This document shows positions 1 through 6,971 of a stretch of 9,576 bases of DNA, piece after piece. The stretch is from Crocinitomicaceae bacterium. GTDB lineage: Bacteria; Bacteroidota; Bacteroidia; Flavobacteriales_D; Crocinitomicaceae. Numbering within the stretch: the stretch's first letter is position 1; every line of letters starts with the position of its first letter. The stretch lies in the NCBI GenBank assembly GCA_024643585.1, contig JAHEMP010000074.1, positions 1 to 9,576 on the forward strand, read 5' to 3'. A program made the position numbers and the translations under genes. The notes under the pieces are model-generated. The model was not told where the DNA came from, searched no databases, and was given only the letters and a program-made list of their open reading frames with translations.

Positions 1-2
1 TT

Positions 3-1751
3 TCTGGAGCGAAACAAATTCAAATGATGGGATTGGCAGGCGTTTATACTCAAATTCAAATGGAGAACATTCCTTACTTACGAGGACTTGAAAGTGCTTT
101 CGGACTAAATAGTATTCCTGGGACTTGGGTAAATTCAATCCAAATAACAAAAGGCACAGGAACCGTTGTAAATGGGTACGAATCCATGGCCGGTTTAATA
201 AATATCGATTTGAAAAAGCCGGATGAAATGGAAGCGCTACACGTCAATGGGTATGGGAATATTTTTGGGCGAGCAGAATTGAATCTTCACGGCGGGATTC
301 AAGTTGGTAAAAACAAAAGATGGAGCACCGGTGTCTTTGCCCATGGATCAACTTTTCAAACAAAGCTAGATCAAAATAACGATGGCTTTAAAGACATTCC
401 CACAGGATACAATGCCGCGTTTATGAATCGTTGGACCTACCATGGCCCTAGATTTGAAACTCAATTTGGGGTGAATGCTTACGCTGACAAAAAAGTCGGT
501 GGCGAATTGGATTACGATCCTGAATTCAAAGGAAATACTTCAAGATACGGCGTTGTAAACAAAACCAATCATATAGATGTTTTTGCCAAAACAGGGTTTT
601 TATTTAAAGGAAAACCTTTTCGCTCCATTGGTGTGCTTTACAATGTAAAATACCAAGAAACCGATGCTGAATTTGGTTTGCGAAACTATTCTGGAACTGA
701 AAAAAGAGCGTACATTAATGCCATCTACGACGACATTATTGGCACCACTTTACACAAAACTAGAATAGGTATTAGCGGTGTATATGCCGATTTTTCGCAA
801 AATCAAGATAGTATTCGCGATGATCGATTGGAAATAGTGCCAGGAGTTTTTGGTGAATATACCTACACTGGTATTCGTTTGGTAAACGTTGTTGGGGCTC
901 GTTTAGACTACCATAACTTATACGGCGCCATTTTTTCGCCACGTTTGCATACAAAATATACATTAACCGAAAAGACTGACCTTCGCTTTACGGCCGGTCG
1001 AGGATGGAGAGTGCCAAATTATATGATAGACAATTTATCCTTACTAGCAACAGGGCGAACTTGGGCTGCTCCAACTGAAATAAAACCAGAGATTTCTTGG
1101 AATATTGGTGGTTCTGTGGTTCAAGATTTTAAGCTTTTCAATCAAAAAGCTTCCATCGTCTTAGATTACTATTATACCTTTTTCGAAAATCAATTGATCG
1201 TTGACAGAGATGTATCCTTAACTCAAATTGTTTTCAGTAATTTATCAAATAAATCCTATTCTCATAGTTTTCAGGCCGAACTTTCCTTCGCTCTTTCCAA
1301 GACATTGGATGTTAGGGCTGCCTATAAATATTTGGACGTCAAAGCGGAATACAATGGTGAATTGCAATCAAAAGTAATGGTTCCAAAACACCGAGGGTTT
1401 TTAAATTTGGGATATCACTCTAGAAACAAAAGATGGTTAGTGGATGCAACCGGTTCGTTGTTTGGTAAATCAAGATTACCCGTTACATTATTATCAAATG
1501 GCCTTTGGACCACTCAAAACGAAAGCTTCGTATTTCCTATGATTAGTGGTCAAATTACCCATGTATATAAAAAATGGGAATTCTATATTGGTGGTGAAAA
1601 TCTTGGGAATTATACGCAAAGCAATCCAATACTTGATGCTGCCAATCCTTTTAGCACGACTTTTGATGCAACGAGAGTATGGGCACCTATTATGGGCACA
1701 ATGATTTATGGTGGATTTAGGTTTTCGATTCCTCACAAGAAACATGAATAA
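3..1751 (+). CDS. TonB-dependent outer membrane receptor, 5'-truncated by window start
   Basis: The open frame runs in from the left edge (first complete codon at 3, no start visible), leaving 582 residues. Residues 1-73 are the C-terminal half of a TonB plug domain: the SGAKQIQMMGLAGVYTQIQ stretch, then ENIPYLRGLESAFG, IPGTW, and a GTGTVVNGYESMAGLINI segment are typical of Bacteroidota receptors. The rest is a long run of alternating aromatic/polar strands ending in YGGFRFSI, as expected for a 22-strand barrel. An acidic DQNNDGFKD motif (residues 123-131) lies in an early extracellular loop. The family imports a ligand across the outer membrane using TonB/ExbBD energy. The ligand cannot be read from the sequence, but the HMA-domain gene directly downstream suggests a metal or metal complex (inference). 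The missing N-terminus would hold the signal peptide, probably a carboxypeptidase-like domain, and the TonB box. The apparent ATG at 24 is internal to the plug and is not a real start. Confidence 0.93.
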   Translation, partial: SGAKQIQMMGLAGVYTQIQMENIPYLRGLESAFGLNSIPGTWVNSIQITKGTGTVVNGYESMAGLINIDLKKPDEMEALHVNGYGNIFGRAELNLHGGIQVGKNKRWSTGVFAHGSTFQTKLDQNNDGFKDIPTGYNAAFMNRWTYHGPRFETQFGVNAYADKKVGGELDYDPEFKGNTSRYGVVNKTNHIDVFAKTGFLFKGKPFRSIGVLYNVKYQETDAEFGLRNYSGTEKRAYINAIYDDIIGTTLHKTRIGISGVYADFSQNQDSIRDDRLEIVPGVFGEYTYTGIRLVNVVGARLDYHNLYGAIFSPRLHTKYTLTEKTDLRFTAGRGWRVPNYMIDNLSLLATGRTWAAPTEIKPEISWNIGGSVVQDFKLFNQKASIVLDYYYTFFENQLIVDRDVSLTQIVFSNLSNKSYSHSFQAELSFALSKTLDVRAAYKYLDVKAEYNGELQSKVMVPKHRGFLNLGYHSRNKRWLVDATGSLFGKSRLPVTLLSNGLWTTQNESFVFPMISGQITHVYKKWEFYIGGENLGNYTQSNPILDAANPFSTTFDATRVWAPIMGTMIYGGFRFSIPHKKHE

Positions 1752-1808
1752 ATAACGATCGAACGCGACTAAAAAAAGAATAACAATTAATAATTTAAAA
1801 CAAAAAAC

Positions 1809-2156
1809 ATGAAAAATGTAATCGTATTGGTTTTTGCACTTTTTACCTTAACCGCATTCGGTCAGAAAAAAGTTGAAGAAGTAATCATTCACACGACCGC
1901 AGAATGTGGATCTTGCAAAAAACGCATAGAGGGAAAATTAAACTATACAAAAGGAATAAAGTTCGCGGAATTAGACATTCCAAGTAAAAATGTAACTGTA
2001 AAATTTCAGACTAAAAAAATATCTTTAGCAGAAATCAAGAACTTAATTGCAGAATTAGGGTATGACGCAGATGACGTAAAGGCTAATCAAGTTTCTTACG
2101 ATGCATTACCCCAATGTTGCAAAATTGGAGGAATGGAACACACAGAAGAAAAGTAA
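1809..2156 (+). CDS. exported heavy-metal-associated (HMA) domain protein
   Basis: A 115-residue protein with an N-terminal signal peptide (residues 1-19, hydrophobic core then AFGQ), so it should act in the periplasm or envelope. Residues 22-92 fit the ferredoxin-like HMA fold: a first strand VEEVIIHT, the metal loop AECGSC with C33 and C36, helix KKRIEGKL, strand VTVKF, helix LAEIKNLIAELGYDAD. The usual GMTCxxC loop is replaced by AECGSC. A second cysteine pair (C103, C104) sits in a short C-terminal tail followed by a methionine and a histidine, which could add ligands. HMA domains bind soft metals such as Cu(I), Zn or Hg. The gene lies 57 nt after the TonB-dependent receptor with no terminator between, so co-transcription and a shared role in metal handling are likely. 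The metal itself is not determined. Start choice is supported by the signal peptide. Confidence 0.87.
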   Translation: MKNVIVLVFALFTLTAFGQKKVEEVIIHTTAECGSCKKRIEGKLNYTKGIKFAELDIPSKNVTVKFQTKKISLAEIKNLIAELGYDADDVKANQVSYDALPQCCKIGGMEHTEEK

Positions 2157-2226
2157 CGACCAAAGTCTGCTAAAAAGTTGAGTCTATTTTTGTGAGGTTT
2201 TGCCTTTTTTATTCATCGCGAATTTC

Positions 2227-2260
2227 TTTGGCTCTATCTCTCTTTTTTTCATTAATTTTG
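2227..2260 (+). promoter_or_regulatory. predicted metK promoter (Bacteroidota type)
   Basis: TTTG at 2227-2230 and TAATTTTG at 2253-2260, separated by 22 nt, fit the Bacteroidota pattern TTG-N17-23-TAnnTTTG. The -7 box ends 32 nt before the metK ATG. Pattern match only; no transcript evidence. Confidence 0.62.
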
Positions 2261-2292
2261 CAACTCGTTTTTACTAATTAAACTAAATAAGA

Positions 2293-3549
2293 ATGTCATA
2301 TTTGTTTACCTCAGAATCAGTTTCTGAAGGACACCCGGATAAAGTTGCTGATCAAATTTCTGATGCGCTGATTGATAATTTCATGGCTTTTGACCCTTCG
2401 TCAAAAGTTGCTTGTGAAACATTGGTGACAACAGGACAAGTAATTTTAGCGGGAGAAGTGAACACCAATACCTATTTAGACGTGCAATCTATTGCTCGTG
2501 AGGTTATTCGTAAAATTGGTTATACGAAATCAGAGTATATGTTCGAAGCGAATTCATGCGGTATTCTTTCTGCAATTCACGAACAGTCTTCTGACATCAA
2601 TCAAGGTGTTGACCGTAAAAACCCAGAAGAACAAGGTGCTGGTGACCAAGGAATGATGTTTGGTTATGCGACAAAAGAAACAGAAAATTACATGCCGCTA
2701 GCGTTGGATTTGTCTCATGCAATTTTGCAAGAAATGGCAGCTATTCGTCACAAAGAGCCGCATGTAATCGCTTATTTGCGTCCTGATGCCAAGTCTCAAG
2801 TGACTATTGAATATTCTGATGATAACGTTCCTCAAAGAATCGACACGATTGTTGTTTCAACACAGCACGATGATTTCGCTTCTGAACCAGAAATGTTAGC
2901 GAAGATTAAAAAGGACATCGTTGAAATAGTTATTCCACGTGTCAAAGCAAAATTACCAGCGAGTATACAAGCGTTGTTTACCAATGAAATTCAATACCAC
3001 ATAAACCCAACAGGTAAGTTTGTTATTGGCGGACCTCACGGTGACACAGGCTTGACGGGTCGAAAAATTATCGTCGATACGTACGGTGGAAAAGGGGCTC
3101 ACGGTGGTGGCGCTTTCTCTGGAAAAGATCCAAGTAAAGTTGACCGTTCAGCAGCTTATGCTACACGTCACATTGCTAAAAATATGGTTGCGGCAGGATT
3201 GTGTGATGAAGTTTTGGTACAAGTTTCTTATGCTATCGGTGTGGCTGAACCTTGTGGTGTTTTCGTCAATACCTACGGAACAGCAAAAGTTGATATGACT
3301 GACGGGGAAATTGCTCGTAAGATTGAAAACATTTTTGATTTGCGTCCGTACTTCATCGAACAACGATTGAAATTGCGTAACCCGATTTACTCTGAAACAG
3401 CAGCTTATGGTCACATGGGAAGAAAAAATGAAGTTGTTACGAAAAAATTTACTTCGCCGGATGGAACAACAATCTCGAAAGAAGTAGAATTGTTTACTTG
3501 GGAGAAGTTAGATTATGTAGATCAAGTAAAAAGCGCTTTTGGCTTGTAG
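2293..3549 (+). CDS. metK: S-adenosylmethionine synthetase (methionine adenosyltransferase)
   Basis: Cytosolic enzyme making S-adenosylmethionine from methionine and ATP, releasing phosphate and pyrophosphate; it supplies methyl groups for most methylation reactions. The 418 residues are close to the usual 380-420 and look complete. The N-terminus MSYLFTSESVSEGHPDKVAD is diagnostic, with the catalytic HPDK at 14-17. The signature GAGDQG is at 115-120, the FVIGGPHGDTGLTGRK segment at 243-258, and the phosphate-binding GGGAFSGKDPSKVDRSAAY signature at 271-289. The three repeated S-AdoMet synthetase domains follow in normal order. The gene stands alone with its own promoter upstream and an intrinsic terminator 24 nt after the stop. 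I see no SAM riboswitch in the 136 nt before it. The start is fixed by the conserved N-terminus. Confidence 0.98.
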   Translation: MSYLFTSESVSEGHPDKVADQISDALIDNFMAFDPSSKVACETLVTTGQVILAGEVNTNTYLDVQSIAREVIRKIGYTKSEYMFEANSCGILSAIHEQSSDINQGVDRKNPEEQGAGDQGMMFGYATKETENYMPLALDLSHAILQEMAAIRHKEPHVIAYLRPDAKSQVTIEYSDDNVPQRIDTIVVSTQHDDFASEPEMLAKIKKDIVEIVIPRVKAKLPASIQALFTNEIQYHINPTGKFVIGGPHGDTGLTGRKIIVDTYGGKGAHGGGAFSGKDPSKVDRSAAYATRHIAKNMVAAGLCDEVLVQVSYAIGVAEPCGVFVNTYGTAKVDMTDGEIARKIENIFDLRPYFIEQRLKLRNPIYSETAAYGHMGRKNEVVTKKFTSPDGTTISKEVELFTWEKLDYVDQVKSAFGL

Positions 3550-3572
3550 CTAACTACTAAATAATATATTTG
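3544..3572 (+). promoter_or_regulatory. predicted promoter for the membrane-protein/GNAT unit, overlapping the metK stop
   Basis: TTG at 3544-3546 and a perfect TAnnTTTG box (TATATTTG, 3565-3572) are separated by 18 nt, within the Bacteroidota consensus spacing. The -33 part lies in the last codons of metK and the -7 box directly abuts the metK terminator hairpin. Transcription would start a few bases into the left stem arm, so the new RNA would lack part of that arm. Prediction from sequence only. Confidence 0.5.
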
Positions 3573-3607
3573 AAGCACCATTTTTTTTAAAAATGGTGCT
3601 TTTTTAT
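3573..3607 (+). terminator. intrinsic terminator of metK
   Basis: A perfect 13-bp stem, AAGCACCATTTTT (3573-3585) with AAAAATGGTGCTT (3589-3601), closes a 3-nt loop and runs into a T-rich tract (3599-3606). It starts 24 nt after the metK stop codon. The reverse strand also has an A/T-rich flank, but the gene order makes it a terminator for the plus strand. Confidence 0.9.
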
Positions 3608-3621
3608 TTCTATTAGCTGAT

Positions 3622-4245
3622 ATGAAAGAATTTTTCAAAAGAAAATACCAAATAAAGACTAATCTAGAACTAATTCAAATCATCGAAAAAAAAGATAGTT
3701 ATGAATTGGAGGCTCGGCAAGCTGCTCTAGAAATTTTAACCGATAGAAAAGGTTCTACTCTCGAAATTCAGGAAACTAAAAATCTTTTAGAGAAGGAAGA
3801 AAATCGAATATTAAAAAACAAAAAATCCCTCTTCGGAAATGGTGATTTAGTAGAGTTAAAAAAGGACGGTCCCAATTTGTACTCGGAAACTGTAGTGTCT
3901 GTGTTGACTTTATTTCTTTCTCCATTCATGGGAAGTGTACTTATGTATATTAATTTCTTGGAATTGAAGAAACAAAAAATTGCAAACGAAGTTTTGCTAT
4001 TTGGCATCCTGTTCTTAGTTCTGAGCATCGTTTTAAATTCCTTTGCTGAGGAATTTTACCTAAAATATGCCCTACTCTCAAACATAATTGGTTTACTTAT
4101 TTTATATCAACATTATTGGAAAAAACATATTGGTAGTAATTTTTCTTATTTCAGAAAACCCTGGCTGCTGACTGTAATCGCATTAATATCTGCAACTTTC
4201 CTTTTTGTTTTTTTAATTGGGATGATACTAGTAATTCTTATTTGA
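3622..4245 (+). CDS. unidentified four-helix membrane protein
   Basis: A 207-residue protein whose family I cannot name. Residues 1-70 are charged and soluble and contain LELIQIIEKKDSYELEARQA followed by ALEILTDR, a pattern (helix, D-x-Y, helix, ILxxR) seen at the start of many Bacteroidota membrane proteins of unknown role. Four hydrophobic stretches follow, near residues 91-112, 123-142, 147-164 and 181-206, the last reaching the very C-terminus. Location is therefore the inner membrane with a cytoplasmic N-terminal domain (inference). The ATG lies 20 nt beyond the metK hairpin; no clear Shine-Dalgarno is visible, which is common in this phylum. Its TGA overlaps the ATG of the acetyltransferase gene (TGATG), so the two are probably translated together. 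No catalytic motif is recognisable. Confidence 0.82.
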   Translation: MKEFFKRKYQIKTNLELIQIIEKKDSYELEARQAALEILTDRKGSTLEIQETKNLLEKEENRILKNKKSLFGNGDLVELKKDGPNLYSETVVSVLTLFLSPFMGSVLMYINFLELKKQKIANEVLLFGILFLVLSIVLNSFAEEFYLKYALLSNIIGLLILYQHYWKKHIGSNFSYFRKPWLLTVIALISATFLFVFLIGMILVILI

Positions 4246-4784
4246 TGGTCATTCAAACAAAAAGACTCGAGTTAAGAAGAATTCAGGAAGCTGACCGCGA
4301 GGCGTATTTCGACATGATGAGTAACTCAAATGTTATGCATCAAATTCCTTTGCCCGAAATGACCAGGATTGAAAGTGATAAGAATTTTAATGATCACATG
4401 ACAGCCGATTTTTTTGTTTCCGATAAAATTGTATTGGCAGCAATTGAAAAAACCAGCGATGAGTTCATCGGTATTGGAGCTTTCTTGAAGAATGACGAAG
4501 GTGACCCCGAAATAGGATACAGATTGAGAGAAGCGTTTTGGCAAAAAGGCTTCGGTACAGAGATAGCTATATCACTGGTTCAGCATGGTTTTCTTGAAAT
4601 GAAATACGATATAATAACGGCAGATTGCAGTTCAACAAACCTAGGCTCTCGAAAAATATTAGACAAAATTATGCGCTTCTCTCATGAATTTTGGTCTGAA
4701 AAATTCCAATGCTTTGATCGCCGTTACGTGATAAGCTTTGAAGAATGGAAAAGGAAAAGCGAAATAATTAAGCTCCTGCCGTAG
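4245..4784 (+). CDS. GNAT-family N-acetyltransferase (RimJ/RimL-like)
   Basis: Transfers an acetyl group from acetyl-CoA to an amino group; the substrate is unknown. The 179 residues match the RimJ/RimL-type layout. MVIQTKRLELRRIQEADREA at the N-terminus is the classic 'T-x-RL-x-LR' opening. A D-P-E-I-G-Y-R-L strand (87-94) is followed by the acetyl-CoA loop WQKGFGTE (99-106) and helix, and then by a C-terminal TNLGSRKIL stretch (131-139) corresponding to the conserved N-x-x-S-x-x-x-L motif. I take ATG 4245 rather than TTG 4242, because it opens the conserved N-terminus and overlaps the preceding TGA by one base. The 3' end overlaps the convergent desaturase gene by 17 nt. Proteins of this group modify ribosomal proteins, antibiotics or small molecules; nothing here decides between these. 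Confidence 0.9.
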   Translation: MVIQTKRLELRRIQEADREAYFDMMSNSNVMHQIPLPEMTRIESDKNFNDHMTADFFVSDKIVLAAIEKTSDEFIGIGAFLKNDEGDPEIGYRLREAFWQKGFGTEIAISLVQHGFLEMKYDIITADCSSTNLGSRKILDKIMRFSHEFWSEKFQCFDRRYVISFEEWKRKSEIIKLLP

Positions 4785-5868
4785 TTATTTTTTCATGACT
4801 CCCAAGATCCTTCAAATGACGTAAGTGAGATAATAATGCACTGCCAAATGATTTGTTTACATAATAGGGTATCCCATATTCTTTAGCTGTTGCCTCGACA
4901 ATAGGCGAGATTTCAGGGTAGTGAATATGACAAATACTTGGAAACAAATGATGCTCAACTTGGAAGTTTAACCCACCAACGTACCAGTTTAAAAATTTAT
5001 TCTCACGTGCAAAATTCGCTGTAGTGCGCAACTGGTGTACATACCAATTGTTATGAATAACATTTGCCATTTCTTTTTGTTCTGGCCCTTCAACGACATG
5101 AGCCATTTGAAAAATGAAACTCAAAATAATACTTGCCACCCAATGAGAAAGCAAAAAACCAAATAATACTTGATACCAAGTATAATCAGTAATCCAAATA
5201 GGTAAAACAATGACTACAAAAATGTAAAGCGCCTTTCTTATAAGCATTTTTATAAATTCTGTTTTCAATTTTTTCTTTTGGCCCTCCAACAACCCTTTTT
5301 CCTGATATTCTCTCAATTTCGAAAAGTCTTTTACCAGCATACTTAAGGTCATTAATCCATATAGAAATGAAGCGTAAACATGTTGGTATTTGTGGTACTT
5401 TCTTAAAGGTGTGTTTTCTGATAAACGAATAATCCCTTTTTCGTCTATATCCTCATCCATACCCGAAATATTAGTGTAGGTGTGGTGCAACACATTATGT
5501 TGTAAAATCCAATTCAAAGAGTTTGAACCAAGCAGATAATTGGTTCCCCCTATCATGTCGTTCACCCATTGTCGTTTTGAATAGGCTCCGTGACAAGCAT
5601 CATGCATAACGCTCATTCCAACCCCTGCAATACCAAAACCTGCCACAATAACTAAGACTAACGCCAACCAAGCAGGAACAGGCACAAATAAAAGGATGAA
5701 GAAAGGAACGACATATACTGAGAGTAAGACAATTGTCTTTATTACCATTTTAGCATTTGCTTTTGTCGAAATACCTTTGCTTGTAAAATAGTTCCGAACA
5801 TTTTTTTTCAAGGCATCCACAAATTCTTTTTGATCCTCGGTATCGGCAATAAAACTGATATTTTCCAT
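4768..5868 (-). CDS. membrane fatty-acid desaturase (acyl-CoA/acyl-lipid desaturase family)
   Basis: An integral inner-membrane di-iron enzyme that introduces a double bond into an acyl chain, using O2 and an electron donor. The 366 residues carry all three histidine boxes: HDACH (89-93), HNVLHH (124-129) and QVEHH (303-307, followed by LFPSICH). The Q-x-x-HH form of box three is typical of the front-end/linoleoyl-CoA-like branch. Hydrophobic helices lie near 42-62, 65-88, 211-229 and 233-255. No N- or C-terminal cytochrome b5 domain is present, so electrons must come from a separate carrier. Box one has Cys where many relatives have Asn (HDANH), which is not one of the metal ligands. Expected role is membrane fluidity adjustment; regiospecificity cannot be read. 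It is monocistronic, divergent from the DsbA-like gene, and its last 17 nt overlap the GNAT gene tail to tail. Confidence 0.95.
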   Translation of the reverse strand: MENISFIADTEDQKEFVDALKKNVRNYFTSKGISTKANAKMVIKTIVLLSVYVVPFFILLFVPVPAWLALVLVIVAGFGIAGVGMSVMHDACHGAYSKRQWVNDMIGGTNYLLGSNSLNWILQHNVLHHTYTNISGMDEDIDEKGIIRLSENTPLRKYHKYQHVYASFLYGLMTLSMLVKDFSKLREYQEKGLLEGQKKKLKTEFIKMLIRKALYIFVVIVLPIWITDYTWYQVLFGFLLSHWVASIILSFIFQMAHVVEGPEQKEMANVIHNNWYVHQLRTTANFARENKFLNWYVGGLNFQVEHHLFPSICHIHYPEISPIVEATAKEYGIPYYVNKSFGSALLSHLRHLKDLGSHEKITTAGA

Positions 5869-5912
5869 ATTGTACTATTTCTTTATTACTTAAAACAAGC
5901 TCGTTTTGGTTG

Positions 5913-5920
5913 CAAAGTTA
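5913..5920 (-). promoter_or_regulatory. predicted -7 box of the desaturase promoter
   Basis: The minus strand reads TAACTTTG here, a perfect TAnnTTTG match, 44 nt before the desaturase ATG. No TTG is found at the expected -33 distance, so only the -7 half is supported. Confidence 0.45.
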
Positions 5921-6090
5921 AAAAGTAATTCTATCATTTACTTATAACAAGTTAGATTGCCTAGTATTTTTCTTGACAATCGACCTGCGACCTAGCATAA
6001 CTGCCTCTGATTCGCTATAAAATTTTCTAAATCCGTTAAGCTAGTCTAATTAACCAGAACGAATTTCACTTTAGAATAACAAATCTTGTT

Positions 6091-6098
6091 TAAGTTTG
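6091..6098 (+). promoter_or_regulatory. predicted -7 box of the DsbA-like gene promoter
   Basis: TAAGTTTG matches TAnnTTTG exactly and lies 45 nt before the chosen ATG at 6144. A start codon at the TTG of 6096 would sit on this box, an argument for the downstream ATG. No good -33 TTG is visible (only a TTTAG around 6070). Confidence 0.45.
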
Positions 6099-6143
6099 TT
6101 TGAAGAATTCTATTCTTTTACCTTTAAAGATAACACTTGTATA

Positions 6144-6791
6144 ATGAAAATAGAAATTTGGAGTGACGTTGCTTGTCCTTTCTGCTACATTGGGAAGCGA
6201 AAGTTTGAAAAGGCTTTAGCACATTTTGAAAATAAAAAGGCCGTAGAAATCGAATGGAAAAGTTTTCAACTTGACCCATCCATCCCTGAAATTGTTGATC
6301 AATCAATAGGAATATATGAGTACCTAGCCGATAAAAAGGGAATTTCGATTAGTGATTCAAAAAAAATGCATGACAATGTTGCCAAAATTGCGCAAGAGGT
6401 TGGGTTAAAATACGATTTCGACAAAATGAAAATTTCAAATACCCTAGATGCATCTCGTTTGATTCATTTTGCTAAAAAACATGGCAAGCAAGAAGAAATA
6501 AAAGAAAAACTATTAGCGGCACACTTTACAAATGGCTTAGATGTTTCGGAAACAGAAGTTCTAATTTCGATTGGTGAAAGTGAAGGCTTAAATAAGGAGG
6601 ATATAAAGAGAATGCTAGAAAGCGACGATTATAAACTTGACGTAAAATATGACATCCAAGAAGCTCAAAATCTCGGTATTTCAGGTGTGCCATTTTTTGT
6701 TTTTGACAGAAAATACGGTGTTTCAGGCGCCCAAGAATCGAGCATCTTTTTGCAAACTTTGATCAAGGCTTATGCTGAACAAAAAAATTAA
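6144..6791 (+). CDS. DsbA-family (FrnE-type) thiol oxidoreductase
   Basis: A 215-residue thioredoxin-fold protein. From ATG 6144 the N-terminus is MKIEIWSDVACPFCYIGKRK, the usual FrnE opening, with the active-site CPFC at 11-14. The helical insert carries the family's NTLDASRLIHFA segment (99-110). The cis-proline loop GVPFF (181-185) and the GVSGAQ segment (192-197) close the fold. There is no signal peptide, so unlike periplasmic DsbA it should work in the cytoplasm, as a disulfide oxidoreductase/isomerase. FrnE proteins are linked to polyketide modification in one case and to redox stress in others; no specific substrate is suggested here. An in-frame TTG at 6096 would add 16 residues with no family counterpart, so I reject it. 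The gene looks monocistronic, with a convergent small gene 45 nt downstream. Confidence 0.93.
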   Translation: MKIEIWSDVACPFCYIGKRKFEKALAHFENKKAVEIEWKSFQLDPSIPEIVDQSIGIYEYLADKKGISISDSKKMHDNVAKIAQEVGLKYDFDKMKISNTLDASRLIHFAKKHGKQEEIKEKLLAAHFTNGLDVSETEVLISIGESEGLNKEDIKRMLESDDYKLDVKYDIQEAQNLGISGVPFFVFDRKYGVSGAQESSIFLQTLIKAYAEQKN

Positions 6792-6836
6792 AATGATAGG
6801 GCATCATGGACTGAGTAATTTGTGCAAACAGATTTT

Positions 6837-6971
6837 TTAATTATCTCTGTCCTCGAATTTTTCTTCTTTTTTTATTCGTCTTGCTCTAAACGCTAAAAAA
6901 ACAATCAGTCCGGCTAATACAATAAACACCAGTGATTCAAAGCTTATAACAATCTTAGTGAACCAATTCAT
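6837..6971 (-). CDS. small single-helix membrane protein coupled to ybjQ
   Basis: A short open frame of 44 codons, starting MNWFTKIVISFESLVFIVLA and ending KKEEKFEDRDN. Residues 8-28 form one continuous hydrophobic helix, directly followed by the basic stretch RARRIKK and then an acidic tail. By the positive-inside rule the N-terminus faces out and the C-terminal tail faces the cytoplasm. Its ATG shares one base with the TAA of the upstream ybjQ-like gene (TAATG), the arrangement expected for translational coupling, and the frame fills the otherwise empty gap before the DsbA-like gene. No family is recognised. A possible job is anchoring or partnering the YbjQ-like protein at the membrane (inference). 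The coding claim rests on the overlap, the clean helix-plus-basic-flank design and the natural end of the operon. Confidence 0.72.
   Translation of the reverse strand: MNWFTKIVISFESLVFIVLAGLIVFLAFRARRIKKEEKFEDRDN

Noticed and set aside
2195..2210. AGGT-TTT-GCCT followed by a T run after the HMA gene, as a terminator
   Set aside because: Only four pairs, one of them a wobble; too weak to call although the T run is suggestive and a terminator is expected here.
3086..3414. Overlapping open frames on both strands within metK
   Set aside because: Shadows of a strongly conserved gene; their translations show no recognisable domain or start signal.
6096..6143. N-terminal extension of the DsbA-like protein from a TTG codon
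   Set aside because: It has no family counterpart, starts inside the predicted -7 box, and the family N-terminus begins exactly at ATG 6144.
6793..6807. ATGAT-AGGGC-ATCAT hairpin after the DsbA-like gene
   Set aside because: A five-pair AT-rich stem without a following T tract; the nearby TTTGTGCAAA palindrome is equally weak.
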